The position numbers and the translations under genes were made by a program. From a virus, in IMG/VR virus record IMGVR_UViG_3300031140_000003, positions 1 to 63,464 of that record: a DNA stretch of 63,464 bases. One strand, given 5' to 3'. Positions 17,190-24,693 of the stretch are shown here, in pieces (the first letter of the stretch is position 1; each line of letters opens with the position of its first letter). The notes beneath the pieces are model-generated. The model searched no databases and was not told the origin of the DNA. It worked only from the letters and a program-made list of their open reading frames with translations.

Positions 17190-17828
17190 ATGTCTAAACA
17201 GATTTTACTTAAAGGCTCTCATAATAACGATAGAACAATTATCGAAGTTGGCCTTGACGAAGCAGGAAGAGGAGCATTATCAGGTCCAGTTACAGTAGCT
17301 GCTTGTATAATGCCCCATAACTTCCAACACCCATTAATTAAAGATTCAAAACTACTTAACGAAAAGGAACGAAAACTAGCACGTGAAATCGTTTTAGATA
17401 ATGCTATTGCATTCCATGTAGAACATGTTGATGTTGAATATATTGAAAACACTAATATTCTTAGAGCTACTTTAGAAGGGATGCGAAGATGCCTTGCTAG
17501 TTTAGATAAAAACAATAATCCGTTTGATTTTATATTAGTAGACGGCGACGTATTTCATGGATTTGATGGAAGACCATTTGAAACAGTTATAGGTGGAGAT
17601 AATAAATACACATCAATTGCAGCTGCTTCTATTCTTGCAAAAACAGGAAGAGATAGTTTAATGAAGGAACTTAGTGAAAAAGAAGAGTTTATGATTTATG
17701 GCTGGAATTCTAATAAAGGATATGGAACCAAACAACATATTACTGCAATTAGAGAATCAGGCCCTAATGAACACCATCGTGATAGCTTTATTTCTCATCT
17801 ATTAACTACAACAGGAGAGTTGTTTTAA
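17190..17828 (+). CDS. rnhB: Ribonuclease HII
   Basis: The 212-residue product matches RNase HII over its full length. GLDEAGRGALSGPV holds the catalytic Asp23-Glu24 pair, ILVDGD supplies Asp118, and SIAAASILAKTGRD supplies Asp155. The NKGYGTKQH segment near the C-terminus is also typical. It cleaves RNA in RNA-DNA hybrids, presumably removing Okazaki primers; T4 uses an unrelated RNase H for this. The last base of the stop is the first base of the next gene's ATG. Confidence 0.95.
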   Translation: MSKQILLKGSHNNDRTIIEVGLDEAGRGALSGPVTVAACIMPHNFQHPLIKDSKLLNEKERKLAREIVLDNAIAFHVEHVDVEYIENTNILRATLEGMRRCLASLDKNNNPFDFILVDGDVFHGFDGRPFETVIGGDNKYTSIAAASILAKTGRDSLMKELSEKEEFMIYGWNSNKGYGTKQHITAIRESGPNEHHRDSFISHLLTTTGELF

Positions 17829-18172
17829 TGAGAGGATTATTAACAGGGGTTGGTTTATTCGTATTGGGACAAGCTTTAATCTGGATTCAAACAAATGGCC
17901 AGTTTATATGGCCATGGTTCAGGAAAAATACATTTATTCTTGCAATTACTGGAGGAACTATCATAAGTTATATGTTTATATACGCTACTCGATATATTGC
18001 AGAATATTATGACGGGTCTATATGGCCAGGGAGATTTATAGGATTTGCATGTGGTATTGTAACATTCACATCTCTTACTTATATATTAATGAATGAGGGA
18101 ATTACAACAAAAACCCTAATATGTTTAGTGCTAGCATTTAGCATATTATGTGTACAATTATTTTGGAAATAA
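17828..18172 (+). CDS. Small polytopic membrane protein
   Basis: The 114-residue product contains about four hydrophobic segments, near residues 5-22, 37-56, 67-88 and 96-113, with charged breaks such as FRKN and YYDGS between them. No enzymatic motif is visible. It is translationally coupled to rnhB and is the last gene before a strong terminator. It could be a holin or a superinfection-exclusion factor, but the sequence decides neither. Confidence 0.65.
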   Translation: MRGLLTGVGLFVLGQALIWIQTNGQFIWPWFRKNTFILAITGGTIISYMFIYATRYIAEYYDGSIWPGRFIGFACGIVTFTSLTYILMNEGITTKTLICLVLAFSILCVQLFWK

Positions 18173-18195
18173 GATTGGCTGCCAGTCGATTAATC

Positions 18196-18217
18196 AGGGA
18201 CTTCGGTCCCTTTTTTT
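18196..18217 (+). terminator. Rho-independent terminator with UUCG loop
   Basis: AGGGAC (18196-18201) and GTCCCT (18206-18211) pair around a TTCG tetraloop and run into seven T residues. It closes the 14.3-18.2 kb unit. Confidence 0.92.
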
Positions 18218-18239
18218 ATGCAGTCTTATCTATAATGAT

Positions 18240-18247
18240 TATAAATA
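18240..18247 (+). promoter_or_regulatory. T4-late-type TATAAATA box
   Basis: An exact TATAAATA lies just after the terminator and about 20 nt before the repeated promoter at 18268. T4 late promoters have this -10 sequence. Chance matches are expected in such AT-rich DNA. Confidence 0.3.
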
Positions 18248-18267
18248 ACAAAAATATAGTCCTAGGA

Positions 18268-18313
18268 TTTTCGTATATCATATAAAATGATTATATTTAC
18301 TTATAACTAATAA
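18268..18313 (+). promoter_or_regulatory. Repeated phage promoter, copy B
   Basis: The block matches copies A, C and D: GTATATCA, TATAAAATGA, TTATATTTAC, TTATAACTAATAAC. It is the most diverged of the four. It follows a terminator and ends about 10 nt before ATG 18324. Confidence 0.72.
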
Positions 18314-18323
18314 CAATCATATT

Positions 18324-18674
18324 ATGCAAAATTACTTAAACACCAAATTACAAGCTATTAAATTAGTTGAAACTACATCAAAAACACAAAAGAAAAATGG
18401 AACTAGATGTTTCAGTGATGTTCTTATGAATGTTAATTATTTAAGTTATGCATCTGGATACGTTAGAAGATCTTATACTCATACATCATATTATACTAAA
18501 AGCAAACAACGCGTAATTTATCAATTAAATAAACAAAAGTTGGTAAAATCAGAGTATGGTAACTATATGAATACTACAAGAGTATTAGAACATAACCCTG
18601 ATATAAGATTAGAAATTATTATTAAGTCAGTTGCTAATTACCGCAACAATAAAAATCTTATGTATCTAAAATAA
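18324..18674 (+). CDS. Hypothetical protein (116 aa)
   Basis: A basic, Tyr/Asn/Ser-rich protein with its own copy of the repeated promoter. The middle reads GYVRRSYTHTSYYTKSKQRVIYQLNKQKLVKSEYG, suggesting a small nucleic-acid-binding or winged-helix-like fold, but no family is recognised. Since a second promoter copy follows directly, it appears to be expressed as a single-gene unit, as is typical of early host-takeover genes. Confidence 0.6.
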   Translation: MQNYLNTKLQAIKLVETTSKTQKKNGTRCFSDVLMNVNYLSYASGYVRRSYTHTSYYTKSKQRVIYQLNKQKLVKSEYGNYMNTTRVLEHNPDIRLEIIIKSVANYRNNKNLMYLK

Positions 18675-18685
18675 ACAGATTTATA

Positions 18686-18733
18686 TTTTTTTATATCAAT
18701 TAAAAGTATTATATTTACATATAACTAATAAAC
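18686..18733 (+). promoter_or_regulatory. Repeated phage promoter, copy C
   Basis: It is almost identical to copy A over about 48 nt, with single changes (AGTATTATATTTACATATAAC). It lies in the 67-nt gap upstream of the UV endonuclease gene and ends 8 nt before its ATG. Confidence 0.75.
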
Positions 18734-18741
18734 ATCAAAAC

Positions 18742-19671
18742 ATGGGAAAAGCAGACTACGGATATTGTTGTATTAATTTAACTCTCCAAAAAGAAAAAGA
18801 TATTAAAATAGGTAGAAGTATGATCAAACGTACATTTACTGCCAAAGGTATAAAATATGCAAGTGAATTAGCTGAAGCTAACCTTCGAGATCTTATTGAA
18901 ATTATAAAGTGGAATCATTCACAAGGAATTACAATGTATCGAATGAGTTCTAGTATGTTTCCTTGGATGAGTGAATACGAATTCAGCGAAATGCCAAACT
19001 ATACAGTTATTAAAAACCTACTTAAAGGTGCAGGTACTTTAGCAAGATCATACGGCCAAAGATTAACGTTTCATCCTGGTCAATTTTGTGTGCTAGTAAG
19101 CCCAACTCCTAAAGTTGTTGTAAGTGCTATCAATGAATTGCGTAAGTCTGGTGAAATCATGGATTTAATGGGATTTGCTAGAGATCATAACTCTGCTATG
19201 AATATACATGTTGGCGGTTCTTACGGCGATAAAGAATCTGCAATACAAAGATTTATAAATGTATGGCCAAGTTTACCTGAAACTGTTAAAACAAGATTGG
19301 TTCTAGAAAATGATGACAAGCCTTCTCAATACGGCGTAGAAGATTTATATAGAATATTCGAATCATGTGGCACTCCAATTACATTTGATTACCACCACCA
19401 TAAATGTTATGAAGATCCAATGCCTGAAAAAGATGCATTAGAATTATGTGCTAAAACATGGCCAGCTGGTATTCGTCAATTATGTCACTATTCTTCTTCA
19501 AAAAAATTACATGAAGATGATTCAGTTATACTAAGAGCCCATGCTGATTATATTTATGAAAAAATTGAAACTTATAACATGGATATTGATATAGAACTAG
19601 AAGTTAAAGCAAAAGAATTAGCTTTAATCAAATACAGAAAAGAATTCATGAATGAGCTAATTTTACCGTAA
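18742..19671 (+). CDS. uvsE: UV damage endonuclease (UvsE/UVDE family)
   Basis: The 309-residue product matches UVDE along its length: GYCCINLTL at the N-terminus, YRMSSSMFPW, the LTFHPGQFCVL strand, NIHVGGSYGDK, LVLENDD and FDYHHHK. The His, Glu and Asp residues in these motifs are the metal ligands of the TIM-barrel active site. These enzymes nick 5' to pyrimidine dimers and other lesions. T4 uses the unrelated DenV for this, so it is a functional replacement. It is driven by repeated promoter copy C, suggesting early expression. Confidence 0.93.
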   Translation: MGKADYGYCCINLTLQKEKDIKIGRSMIKRTFTAKGIKYASELAEANLRDLIEIIKWNHSQGITMYRMSSSMFPWMSEYEFSEMPNYTVIKNLLKGAGTLARSYGQRLTFHPGQFCVLVSPTPKVVVSAINELRKSGEIMDLMGFARDHNSAMNIHVGGSYGDKESAIQRFINVWPSLPETVKTRLVLENDDKPSQYGVEDLYRIFESCGTPITFDYHHHKCYEDPMPEKDALELCAKTWPAGIRQLCHYSSSKKLHEDDSVILRAHADYIYEKIETYNMDIDIELEVKAKELALIKYRKEFMNELILP

Positions 19672-19681
19672 TATATAACAA

Positions 19682-20479
19682 ATGAAGCAAATCATATCAT
19701 ATAACCAGTTTCTCAATGAATCTAAGTCAAACAAATTCATTGATTCAATATTATCAGCAATAGAACCAAACATCCTTAAAATGATTAATGATGTCGAACA
19801 CTATTATGTTAATGAACTTAAAAGATCGTTTTCTAAATTAGATGCAGAAAGCACTAGATTAGATATTACTTACAATTTAATAAGATCTTTAGAAAAATAT
19901 ACATTACCAACAGATACTCTTATAGATATTAATACAACAAGAGGAAGAAACGGAACGGTTAAAATTAGTGCAAATGTACAAAGGGACGATAAATCACACA
20001 AGATATCGACTGATGTTATAGTTGCAGGTGGATTTATTCAAGTAAATCACTATAGATATATCACAAAAACTACATTACCAAAAACAGGAATGAGCGAAAT
20101 GACTAAGATATATTTAGCAAAGATCAAAAAGTTATCTAAACTTGATAAATTAAATAAAGAAGTTAATAGATTGCAAGTTAGGGTAGATAAATTTACAGCT
20201 GATTTATTAATTAATACTAAAATGACAGACACTGCGATCTGGAAAGATCTATTATCAAGCGGGGAATATAAGGAATATACTTGGAAAGAGGTCGTTGGTA
20301 ATGGTGCAGATAAGAATTATGATTTTGATGAAAGCTTATTCGATACAAAACAACTAGAACGTAAGAATAGTGTGATTGCTAATTGGAAATATTTTAAAAT
20401 AGAATCAAAGGAAGATAATATTGCCAGAACTAACAAGGAAATTATCAAGTTACAGGGTAAAATAGAAAAGGAATTATAA
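19682..20479 (+). CDS. Putative internal (capsid-targeted) protein
   Basis: This 265-residue protein starts 10 nt after uvsE. The N-terminus MKQIISYNQFLNES resembles the T4 capsid-targeting sequence of internal proteins (MKTYQEFIAE), including the Leu-x-Glu that the prohead protease cuts. The rest is Lys-rich and helical, with a coiled-coil-like stretch (KIKKLSKLDKLNKEVNRLQVRVDKF). No enzyme motif is visible. It may be packaged and injected with DNA; otherwise the function is unknown. Confidence 0.5.
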   Translation: MKQIISYNQFLNESKSNKFIDSILSAIEPNILKMINDVEHYYVNELKRSFSKLDAESTRLDITYNLIRSLEKYTLPTDTLIDINTTRGRNGTVKISANVQRDDKSHKISTDVIVAGGFIQVNHYRYITKTTLPKTGMSEMTKIYLAKIKKLSKLDKLNKEVNRLQVRVDKFTADLLINTKMTDTAIWKDLLSSGEYKEYTWKEVVGNGADKNYDFDESLFDTKQLERKNSVIANWKYFKIESKEDNIARTNKEIIKLQGKIEKEL

Positions 20480-20556
20480 TGTCCCTTATTTTACCTTAAA
20501 GTTAATAAGATAATATAGATATATAATCTATAATAAAAAAACAATTAAAACATATT

Positions 20557-21549
20557 ATGGCTAAATTAAAAACATTTGAACAGTATGTTTCTGAGAAGGA
20601 AACGGGATCTGTTGATCAAGAATCAGCTGGCAATGAAGTTGAAGAAGGTAATGCCTTTGGCGATGCAGTAGCTAAAGCTAAAAAAGCTGGTGAAACTGAA
20701 TTTGAATTTGAAGGAGAAACTTTCAAAGTTGAAGAAGCTGAAGCGACTATTGAAGAAGATGGAACATCTATTGAAGAGGATACATCGACTATTGAAGAGG
20801 AAGAAGTTGAAGAAGGTAATGCATTTGGAGATGCTGTAACTAAAGCAAAAGAGGCTGGTGAAACTGAATTTGAATTTGAAGGAGAAACTTTCAAAGTTGA
20901 AGAGGCTGAAGCAACTATATCTGAAGCAGTTACTAAAGTAAATGCGTCAGGGTATATCAAAGCGGGCGTGTTAGGGTATAATGATCAATTTATAGGGAAA
21001 AGATCTTTATCTTATACTTTATCATCTGAATTAGGACTTGATTCTAAGAACGAATATGGCGGTGGAGATTGGATCGGATTTGATCATGTTTCTATGTATG
21101 CCTCTGGTAAAAACCAAGGAACTGTCTTAGCGGATGCTCTAACTGGTAAATATACTTATGAAGAATTAAAAGCTAAAGCAGCCGATCATTTCGGTATTAA
21201 AGAATCTGCAGAAGTTATCGAAGATTCTGAATTAGAAGATACTGAAAAAAAAAGTAAAGACGACACTGTAGCTGTATCTGAAATGCTGGAAAAGTGTTAT
21301 GAATCTTGTAAAGAAGAAGCAATGCTTTGGAAAGACGATGCACATGATTCACATACTGTAGAATCTTACATGGCTGAGAATGCTGCATTGATTGCTACAT
21401 TAGCAGTTTCAGCATTAAAAGAAATGAATACTGAATATTCAACTGAAGCATTTGAAGCAGCTTGCAATAAAATGGTCGAGTCTTATACGACAAAGATCAC
21501 GGAATTAAAAGAAACTGAATTATCTGCTGATGCATCTGACATAGAATAA
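20557..21549 (+). CDS. Acidic protein with duplicated domain; putative internal protein
   Basis: The product has 330 residues and is strongly acidic. The N-terminus MAKLKTFEQYVSEKE again resembles the T4 capsid-targeting sequence. Residues 28-64 and 84-120 are a near-perfect duplication built around NAFGDAVAKAKKAGETEFEFEGETFKV (shown in parts: NAFGDAV, KAK, AGETEFEFEGETFKV). A globular middle (GYIKAGVLGYNDQF, GGGDWIGFDHVSMY) and a helical acidic C-terminus follow. It may be a head core or packaged protein. A strong terminator follows the stop. Assignment to the head rests on the N-terminal motif only. Confidence 0.5.
   Translation: MAKLKTFEQYVSEKETGSVDQESAGNEVEEGNAFGDAVAKAKKAGETEFEFEGETFKVEEAEATIEEDGTSIEEDTSTIEEEEVEEGNAFGDAVTKAKEAGETEFEFEGETFKVEEAEATISEAVTKVNASGYIKAGVLGYNDQFIGKRSLSYTLSSELGLDSKNEYGGGDWIGFDHVSMYASGKNQGTVLADALTGKYTYEELKAKAADHFGIKESAEVIEDSELEDTEKKSKDDTVAVSEMLEKCYESCKEEAMLWKDDAHDSHTVESYMAENAALIATLAVSALKEMNTEYSTEAFEAACNKMVESYTTKITELKETELSADASDIE
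20638..20916 (+). repeat. 111-bp in-frame duplication
   Basis: Bases 20638-20748 and 20806-20916 are homologous copies encoding 37 residues each. They are identical over AAGCTGGTGAA-type central blocks and differ mostly at synonymous sites elsewhere. The 57-nt spacer encodes the Glu/Ser/Thr run IEEDGTSIEEDTS. Confidence 0.92.
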
Positions 21550-21573
21550 TCAAAATAATTTAAATTTATTAAT

Positions 21574-21600
21574 AAAAGCTCGGATAATCCGGGCTTTTTT
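21574..21600 (+). terminator. Rho-independent terminator
   Basis: AAAAGCTCGGA (21574-21584) pairs with TCCGGGCTTTT (21588-21598) around a TAA loop, including one T-G pair, and runs into T residues. It ends the unit of the two putative internal proteins. Confidence 0.9.
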
Positions 21601-21624
21601 CGTAAACAATCCTAAATTAAACTG

Positions 21625-21632
21625 TATAAATA
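21625..21632 (+). promoter_or_regulatory. T4-late-type TATAAATA box
   Basis: An exact TATAAATA lies 18 nt upstream of the dCMP deaminase start and just after a terminator, where a new promoter is needed. Confidence 0.45.
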
Positions 21633-21650
21633 TTATTATAATATATTAAT

Positions 21651-22169
21651 ATGCCAAAGATACCAATAGAATTAGTTTACATGCAAACAGCTTACCAGTT
21701 TTCTAAACTGAGTTATGCTGAAAGACGAAAAGTAGGATGTATTATTGTAAAAGATCATCAAGTTATTTCGTTTGGATATAACGGAATGCCACATGGTTTC
21801 AACAATGTTTGCGAGGAACTATTAATCACTAGACGATATTATGAAAACCCTGATATTGCCGTTGATTTAATGGATCAAGGATATTCCTGCGATAATGGAG
21901 TATGTGTCAAAGAATCTCAAGTTACCAAGCCTGCAGTTCTACATGCTGAATCTAATGCAATTATGAAAGTTGCAAAATCAACAATGAGCTGTTTAGGTGC
22001 AGAGTTATATACAACAACATGTCCGTGCTTTGGTTGTGCCAAGTTAATTATACAGGCTGGGATCTCTAAAGTATATTACACTGAAGATTATAGAGATATG
22101 AGTGGGGTGGAACTACTAGAAACTGCAGGTATATTAGTTGAACAAGTAAATGCATGGAATGGGATTTAA
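21651..22169 (+). CDS. cd: dCMP deaminase
   Basis: The 172-residue product carries the cytidine/deoxycytidylate deaminase zinc site: HAE at 98-100, with Glu100 as the proton shuttle, and PCFGC with Cys126 and Cys129. YNGMPHGFNN near residue 43 is typical of the dCMP branch. Further Cys residues (54, 80, 85) could hold a second structural zinc as in the T4 enzyme. It turns dCMP into dUMP for dTTP synthesis, consistent with an AT-rich genome. The next gene overlaps its end by 20 nt. Confidence 0.93.
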   Translation: MPKIPIELVYMQTAYQFSKLSYAERRKVGCIIVKDHQVISFGYNGMPHGFNNVCEELLITRRYYENPDIAVDLMDQGYSCDNGVCVKESQVTKPAVLHAESNAIMKVAKSTMSCLGAELYTTTCPCFGCAKLIIQAGISKVYYTEDYRDMSGVELLETAGILVEQVNAWNGI

Positions 22170-22356
22170 TAAGAGATTTGTACCTGAATTAGAAGACTTA
22201 AAAAGGAGAAGAATATCCCTAGGTGACAATATGTTCTTTAAAATATACATAACGAGCCCTGATACTGTGATAGGTTCTATTGAATCAATAGATTATATAG
22301 ATACATTCGCGAGAGAACATAGATCTCTTCTAGATTCTAAAAATAAACAAAAGTAA
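22150..22356 (+). CDS. Hypothetical protein (68 aa)
   Basis: The ORF overlaps the deaminase gene in another frame. ATG 22159 (MGFNKRFVPELEDL) would give 65 residues with less overlap and is equally likely as the start. The sequence is mixed charged with no motif (KRRRISLGDNMFFKIYI). It probably depends on the deaminase transcript. Confidence 0.5.
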   Translation: MHGMGFNKRFVPELEDLKRRRISLGDNMFFKIYITSPDTVIGSIESIDYIDTFAREHRSLLDSKNKQK

Positions 22357-22365
22357 TATTATTGA

Positions 22366-22373
22366 TATAAATA
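22366..22373 (+). promoter_or_regulatory. T4-late-type TATAAATA box
   Basis: An exact TATAAATA lies 15 nt before ATG 22389 in an otherwise A/T-only leader. Confidence 0.35.
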
Positions 22374-22388
22374 ATAAATAAATAAAAA

Positions 22389-22919
22389 ATGACAGCAGTG
22401 CAAGAAAATATAGAGCAATACCAATGGATCAAAGGAGATAATTTTGGTACAATAGTGAGTGTTGAATCGACTGATTCAGAATTCATAAACTTCACAGATG
22501 GTTCGAGAGTGTTTAAGGCAATTCAATCTGAATTTTTAGAGAAAATAAATGATGGTGTAATTCCCTTACCAGGCGCTGATAAGGCGAATATGATGCTTAA
22601 CCAGAATACTAAATCAACAATTAAACAAGTATCTAGCATATCACAACCAGTCCAAAAAACTACCCCAGTAAAAGAGGAATCAATAATGGGTAAAATGATA
22701 TCGAAGATGAGTAAGAAAAATGTAGTTAATGTTCCTATTCAAATCAATCTTAATATACCAACCCCTGAATTATATTCTATATTAAGTGGTGGAATGGAAG
22801 AAGGAGATTTGAATGAGGAAATTATGGAAGTTGCTCTTAGTCAAATTCAAATTGAAAAATTACAAGAATATATAAAAGGAAATGTAACCATGTTTCTTTC
22901 AGAGTACTACCAGTCATAA
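22389..22919 (+). CDS. Hypothetical protein (176 aa)
   Basis: The N-terminal 60 residues look like a small beta domain (YQWIKGDNFGTIVSVES, INFTDGSRVF). A Gln/Ser/Thr/Pro linker follows near residues 70-95, and the rest is a helical domain (SGGMEEGDLNEEIMEVALSQ, LQEYIKGNV). It follows a possible late promoter and opens the run toward the baseplate genes, so a virion or assembly role is possible. Not recognised. Confidence 0.6.
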   Translation: MTAVQENIEQYQWIKGDNFGTIVSVESTDSEFINFTDGSRVFKAIQSEFLEKINDGVIPLPGADKANMMLNQNTKSTIKQVSSISQPVQKTTPVKEESIMGKMISKMSKKNVVNVPIQINLNIPTPELYSILSGGMEEGDLNEEIMEVALSQIQIEKLQEYIKGNVTMFLSEYYQS

Positions 22920-22963
22920 ATTAATTCAGATAAATATTAATATCAACTAACACATATACAAAA

Positions 22964-23356
22964 ATGGGTAAAGGAACAACGAGTGCAAGAAAACAAAGAA
23001 GACAAAGTTTCAGTGACGCTGGATTTTTAAAGATTAAGAATCAATTTGGATTTTTCTCGCCACAGGCAAGAGCTTGGTATGATAAAATGAGGGAAGATGG
23101 TAAAAGTTCAATGGAAGCCAACACTAACCGAAACAACGATGCTATTTCAGATCAATTACAACTTAAATTAAATGCTGTAAAGGAAACTTGGACAGAGATT
23201 GGATATAATGCTGAAGAAGTGTTAAAACTAGAAGAAGCATGGACAATTCAAACAATAAGAGACAAAGAAACACTTAAAGAAGATAAGAAATTAATCAAAT
23301 CTTTAAGAAAAGAAGCTCAAGAATCTCTAGCAGCAAGAAGGAATGCAGCAAATTAA
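22964..23356 (+). CDS. Hypothetical helical protein (130 aa)
   Basis: The N-terminus is very basic (GKGTTSARKQRRQS). The C-terminal half is a charged helix likely to form a coiled coil (ETLKEDKKLIKSLRKEAQES). The end overlaps the next gene by 14 nt. No family is recognised. Confidence 0.6.
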   Translation: MGKGTTSARKQRRQSFSDAGFLKIKNQFGFFSPQARAWYDKMREDGKSSMEANTNRNNDAISDQLQLKLNAVKETWTEIGYNAEEVLKLEEAWTIQTIRDKETLKEDKKLIKSLRKEAQESLAARRNAAN

Positions 23357-23657
23357 TCTACAGTTAGCAGATAACGGCGTTATTAAGACCGTTAATGATG
23401 ATAACATAAACGGTGGAGGTGAGGTTTACGAATCTACTACTGTTTACGAATTTAATTCTATTGCAAACAAAATAAGGTTTGTTGAGGAATTGAGTATTGA
23501 CATCGGATTAGAGTTTGGTAATTCAAAGTCTAAAACACAAATTCAAATTGGGAGCGAATGGGGAGAATCATATAAGCCAACCAATAAGGAAATTGATTTT
23601 AAAATAAAGAATTTCCTAGCTCGCATAAAGAACTTGGAGAAATTAAAGAATGGATAA
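23343..23657 (+). CDS. Hypothetical protein (104 aa)
   Basis: The ORF overlaps both neighbours (14 nt and 8 nt), so the four small genes from 22964 to 24640 are likely translated together. The sequence has a beta-like N-terminal half (GGGEVYESTTVYEFNS) and a helical C-terminus. Not recognised. Confidence 0.6.
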   Translation: MQQINLQLADNGVIKTVNDDNINGGGEVYESTTVYEFNSIANKIRFVEELSIDIGLEFGNSKSKTQIQIGSEWGESYKPTNKEIDFKIKNFLARIKNLEKLKNG

Positions 23658-24057
23658 TTTAACAATAGAATGTATTTGGTATCAGTCGAAGAGGGATTTT
23701 AATAAGTTCGTGAGATCTATTGAAGACCCACAGTTGACTGTTATCGATTATTCTATTATTAAAAATAAGCTGATTAAAGCAGATCCATACCACAATGAAC
23801 CTAACAGCTTTGTTATAGGTTTAAATATAATGAGTTCTTTTAAGAATACAATAAACTCAGAAAAGAAAACAACAACAACAATAGTATATTCATTTAGTAA
23901 TCTAGAACAAGATACCGTCAATAATTTCAAAGAGATGGTTTCAAAACAAACAGATAGAGAAATTGAATTTGTTTTGAATATATTACATACAATAGATACT
24001 CCATGCAATATGACATTAGATCAATTTGATCGTGTTAATTATATAAATAATGATTAG
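23650..24057 (+). CDS. Hypothetical protein (135 aa)
   Basis: The N-terminus MDNLTIECIWYQSKRDFNKFVRSIED looks globular alpha/beta. It overlaps both neighbours by 8 nt. No catalytic or membrane motif is visible. It may be a small baseplate assembly protein judging by position only. Confidence 0.6.
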   Translation: MDNLTIECIWYQSKRDFNKFVRSIEDPQLTVIDYSIIKNKLIKADPYHNEPNSFVIGLNIMSSFKNTINSEKKTTTTIVYSFSNLEQDTVNNFKEMVSKQTDREIEFVLNILHTIDTPCNMTLDQFDRVNYINND

Positions 24058-24640
24058 ACATCGGCTATTTAGTAAAGGTGAATATATACATGCTCTTATA
24101 TCTAACACTAGATATTCAAATATAGTTTTCCCGGTTAGGGCATTGATATATGATGTACATTTTGATGATACAATGCCTAAATACCAGGTTAGGATCGTTA
24201 AATTTTATGATGACATTAATTTTCTAAAGAGATATTTCTTTGGTATGAACTTCGAGAAAAACTTCACAGGGGGTTCTACTAAATTTCGATTCAATAGAAC
24301 AGGAATCAAAAATAAAGAAGAACTTCAAAAATACCTAGACGCTAATGCAGAAACATATATGATTACTGTGGATTCTGTGATGTGTACTCGGTCATTTAAT
24401 CAAATAAACGAACTTTATCTAAATATACAAGATTTCTTAATTGAAAAAGAGATTAGGGAGCTATACGAGAGAACCTCGCGTGGTTCTTATTCTAAGGGTA
24501 AATATTATTACGAATCTAAAGGAGTCTTTGAGGCACATCTTAAAAAGTTCCTAGGGAACAGAGCACCTGATGATTCAGAATTCTACAACAAATTATTATT
24601 CAGGCCAATGGGACCTGACTACGATAATCTAAAAGGCTAG
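24050..24640 (+). CDS. Hypothetical protein (196 aa)
   Basis: The first 90 residues look beta-rich (IVFPVRALIYDVHFDDTMPKYQVRIVKFYDD) and the C-terminal half is helical and charged (LYLNIQDFLIEKEIRELYERTSRG). It is the last of four overlapping small genes before the tube/baseplate block. Not recognised; a structural role is possible. Confidence 0.6.
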   Translation: MIRHRLFSKGEYIHALISNTRYSNIVFPVRALIYDVHFDDTMPKYQVRIVKFYDDINFLKRYFFGMNFEKNFTGGSTKFRFNRTGIKNKEELQKYLDANAETYMITVDSVMCTRSFNQINELYLNIQDFLIEKEIRELYERTSRGSYSKGKYYYESKGVFEAHLKKFLGNRAPDDSEFYNKLLFRPMGPDYDNLKG

Positions 24641-24693
24641 TCAATTAATCTTAATATATAGAGTACTACGTATAAAACAATAGTATAACATAT

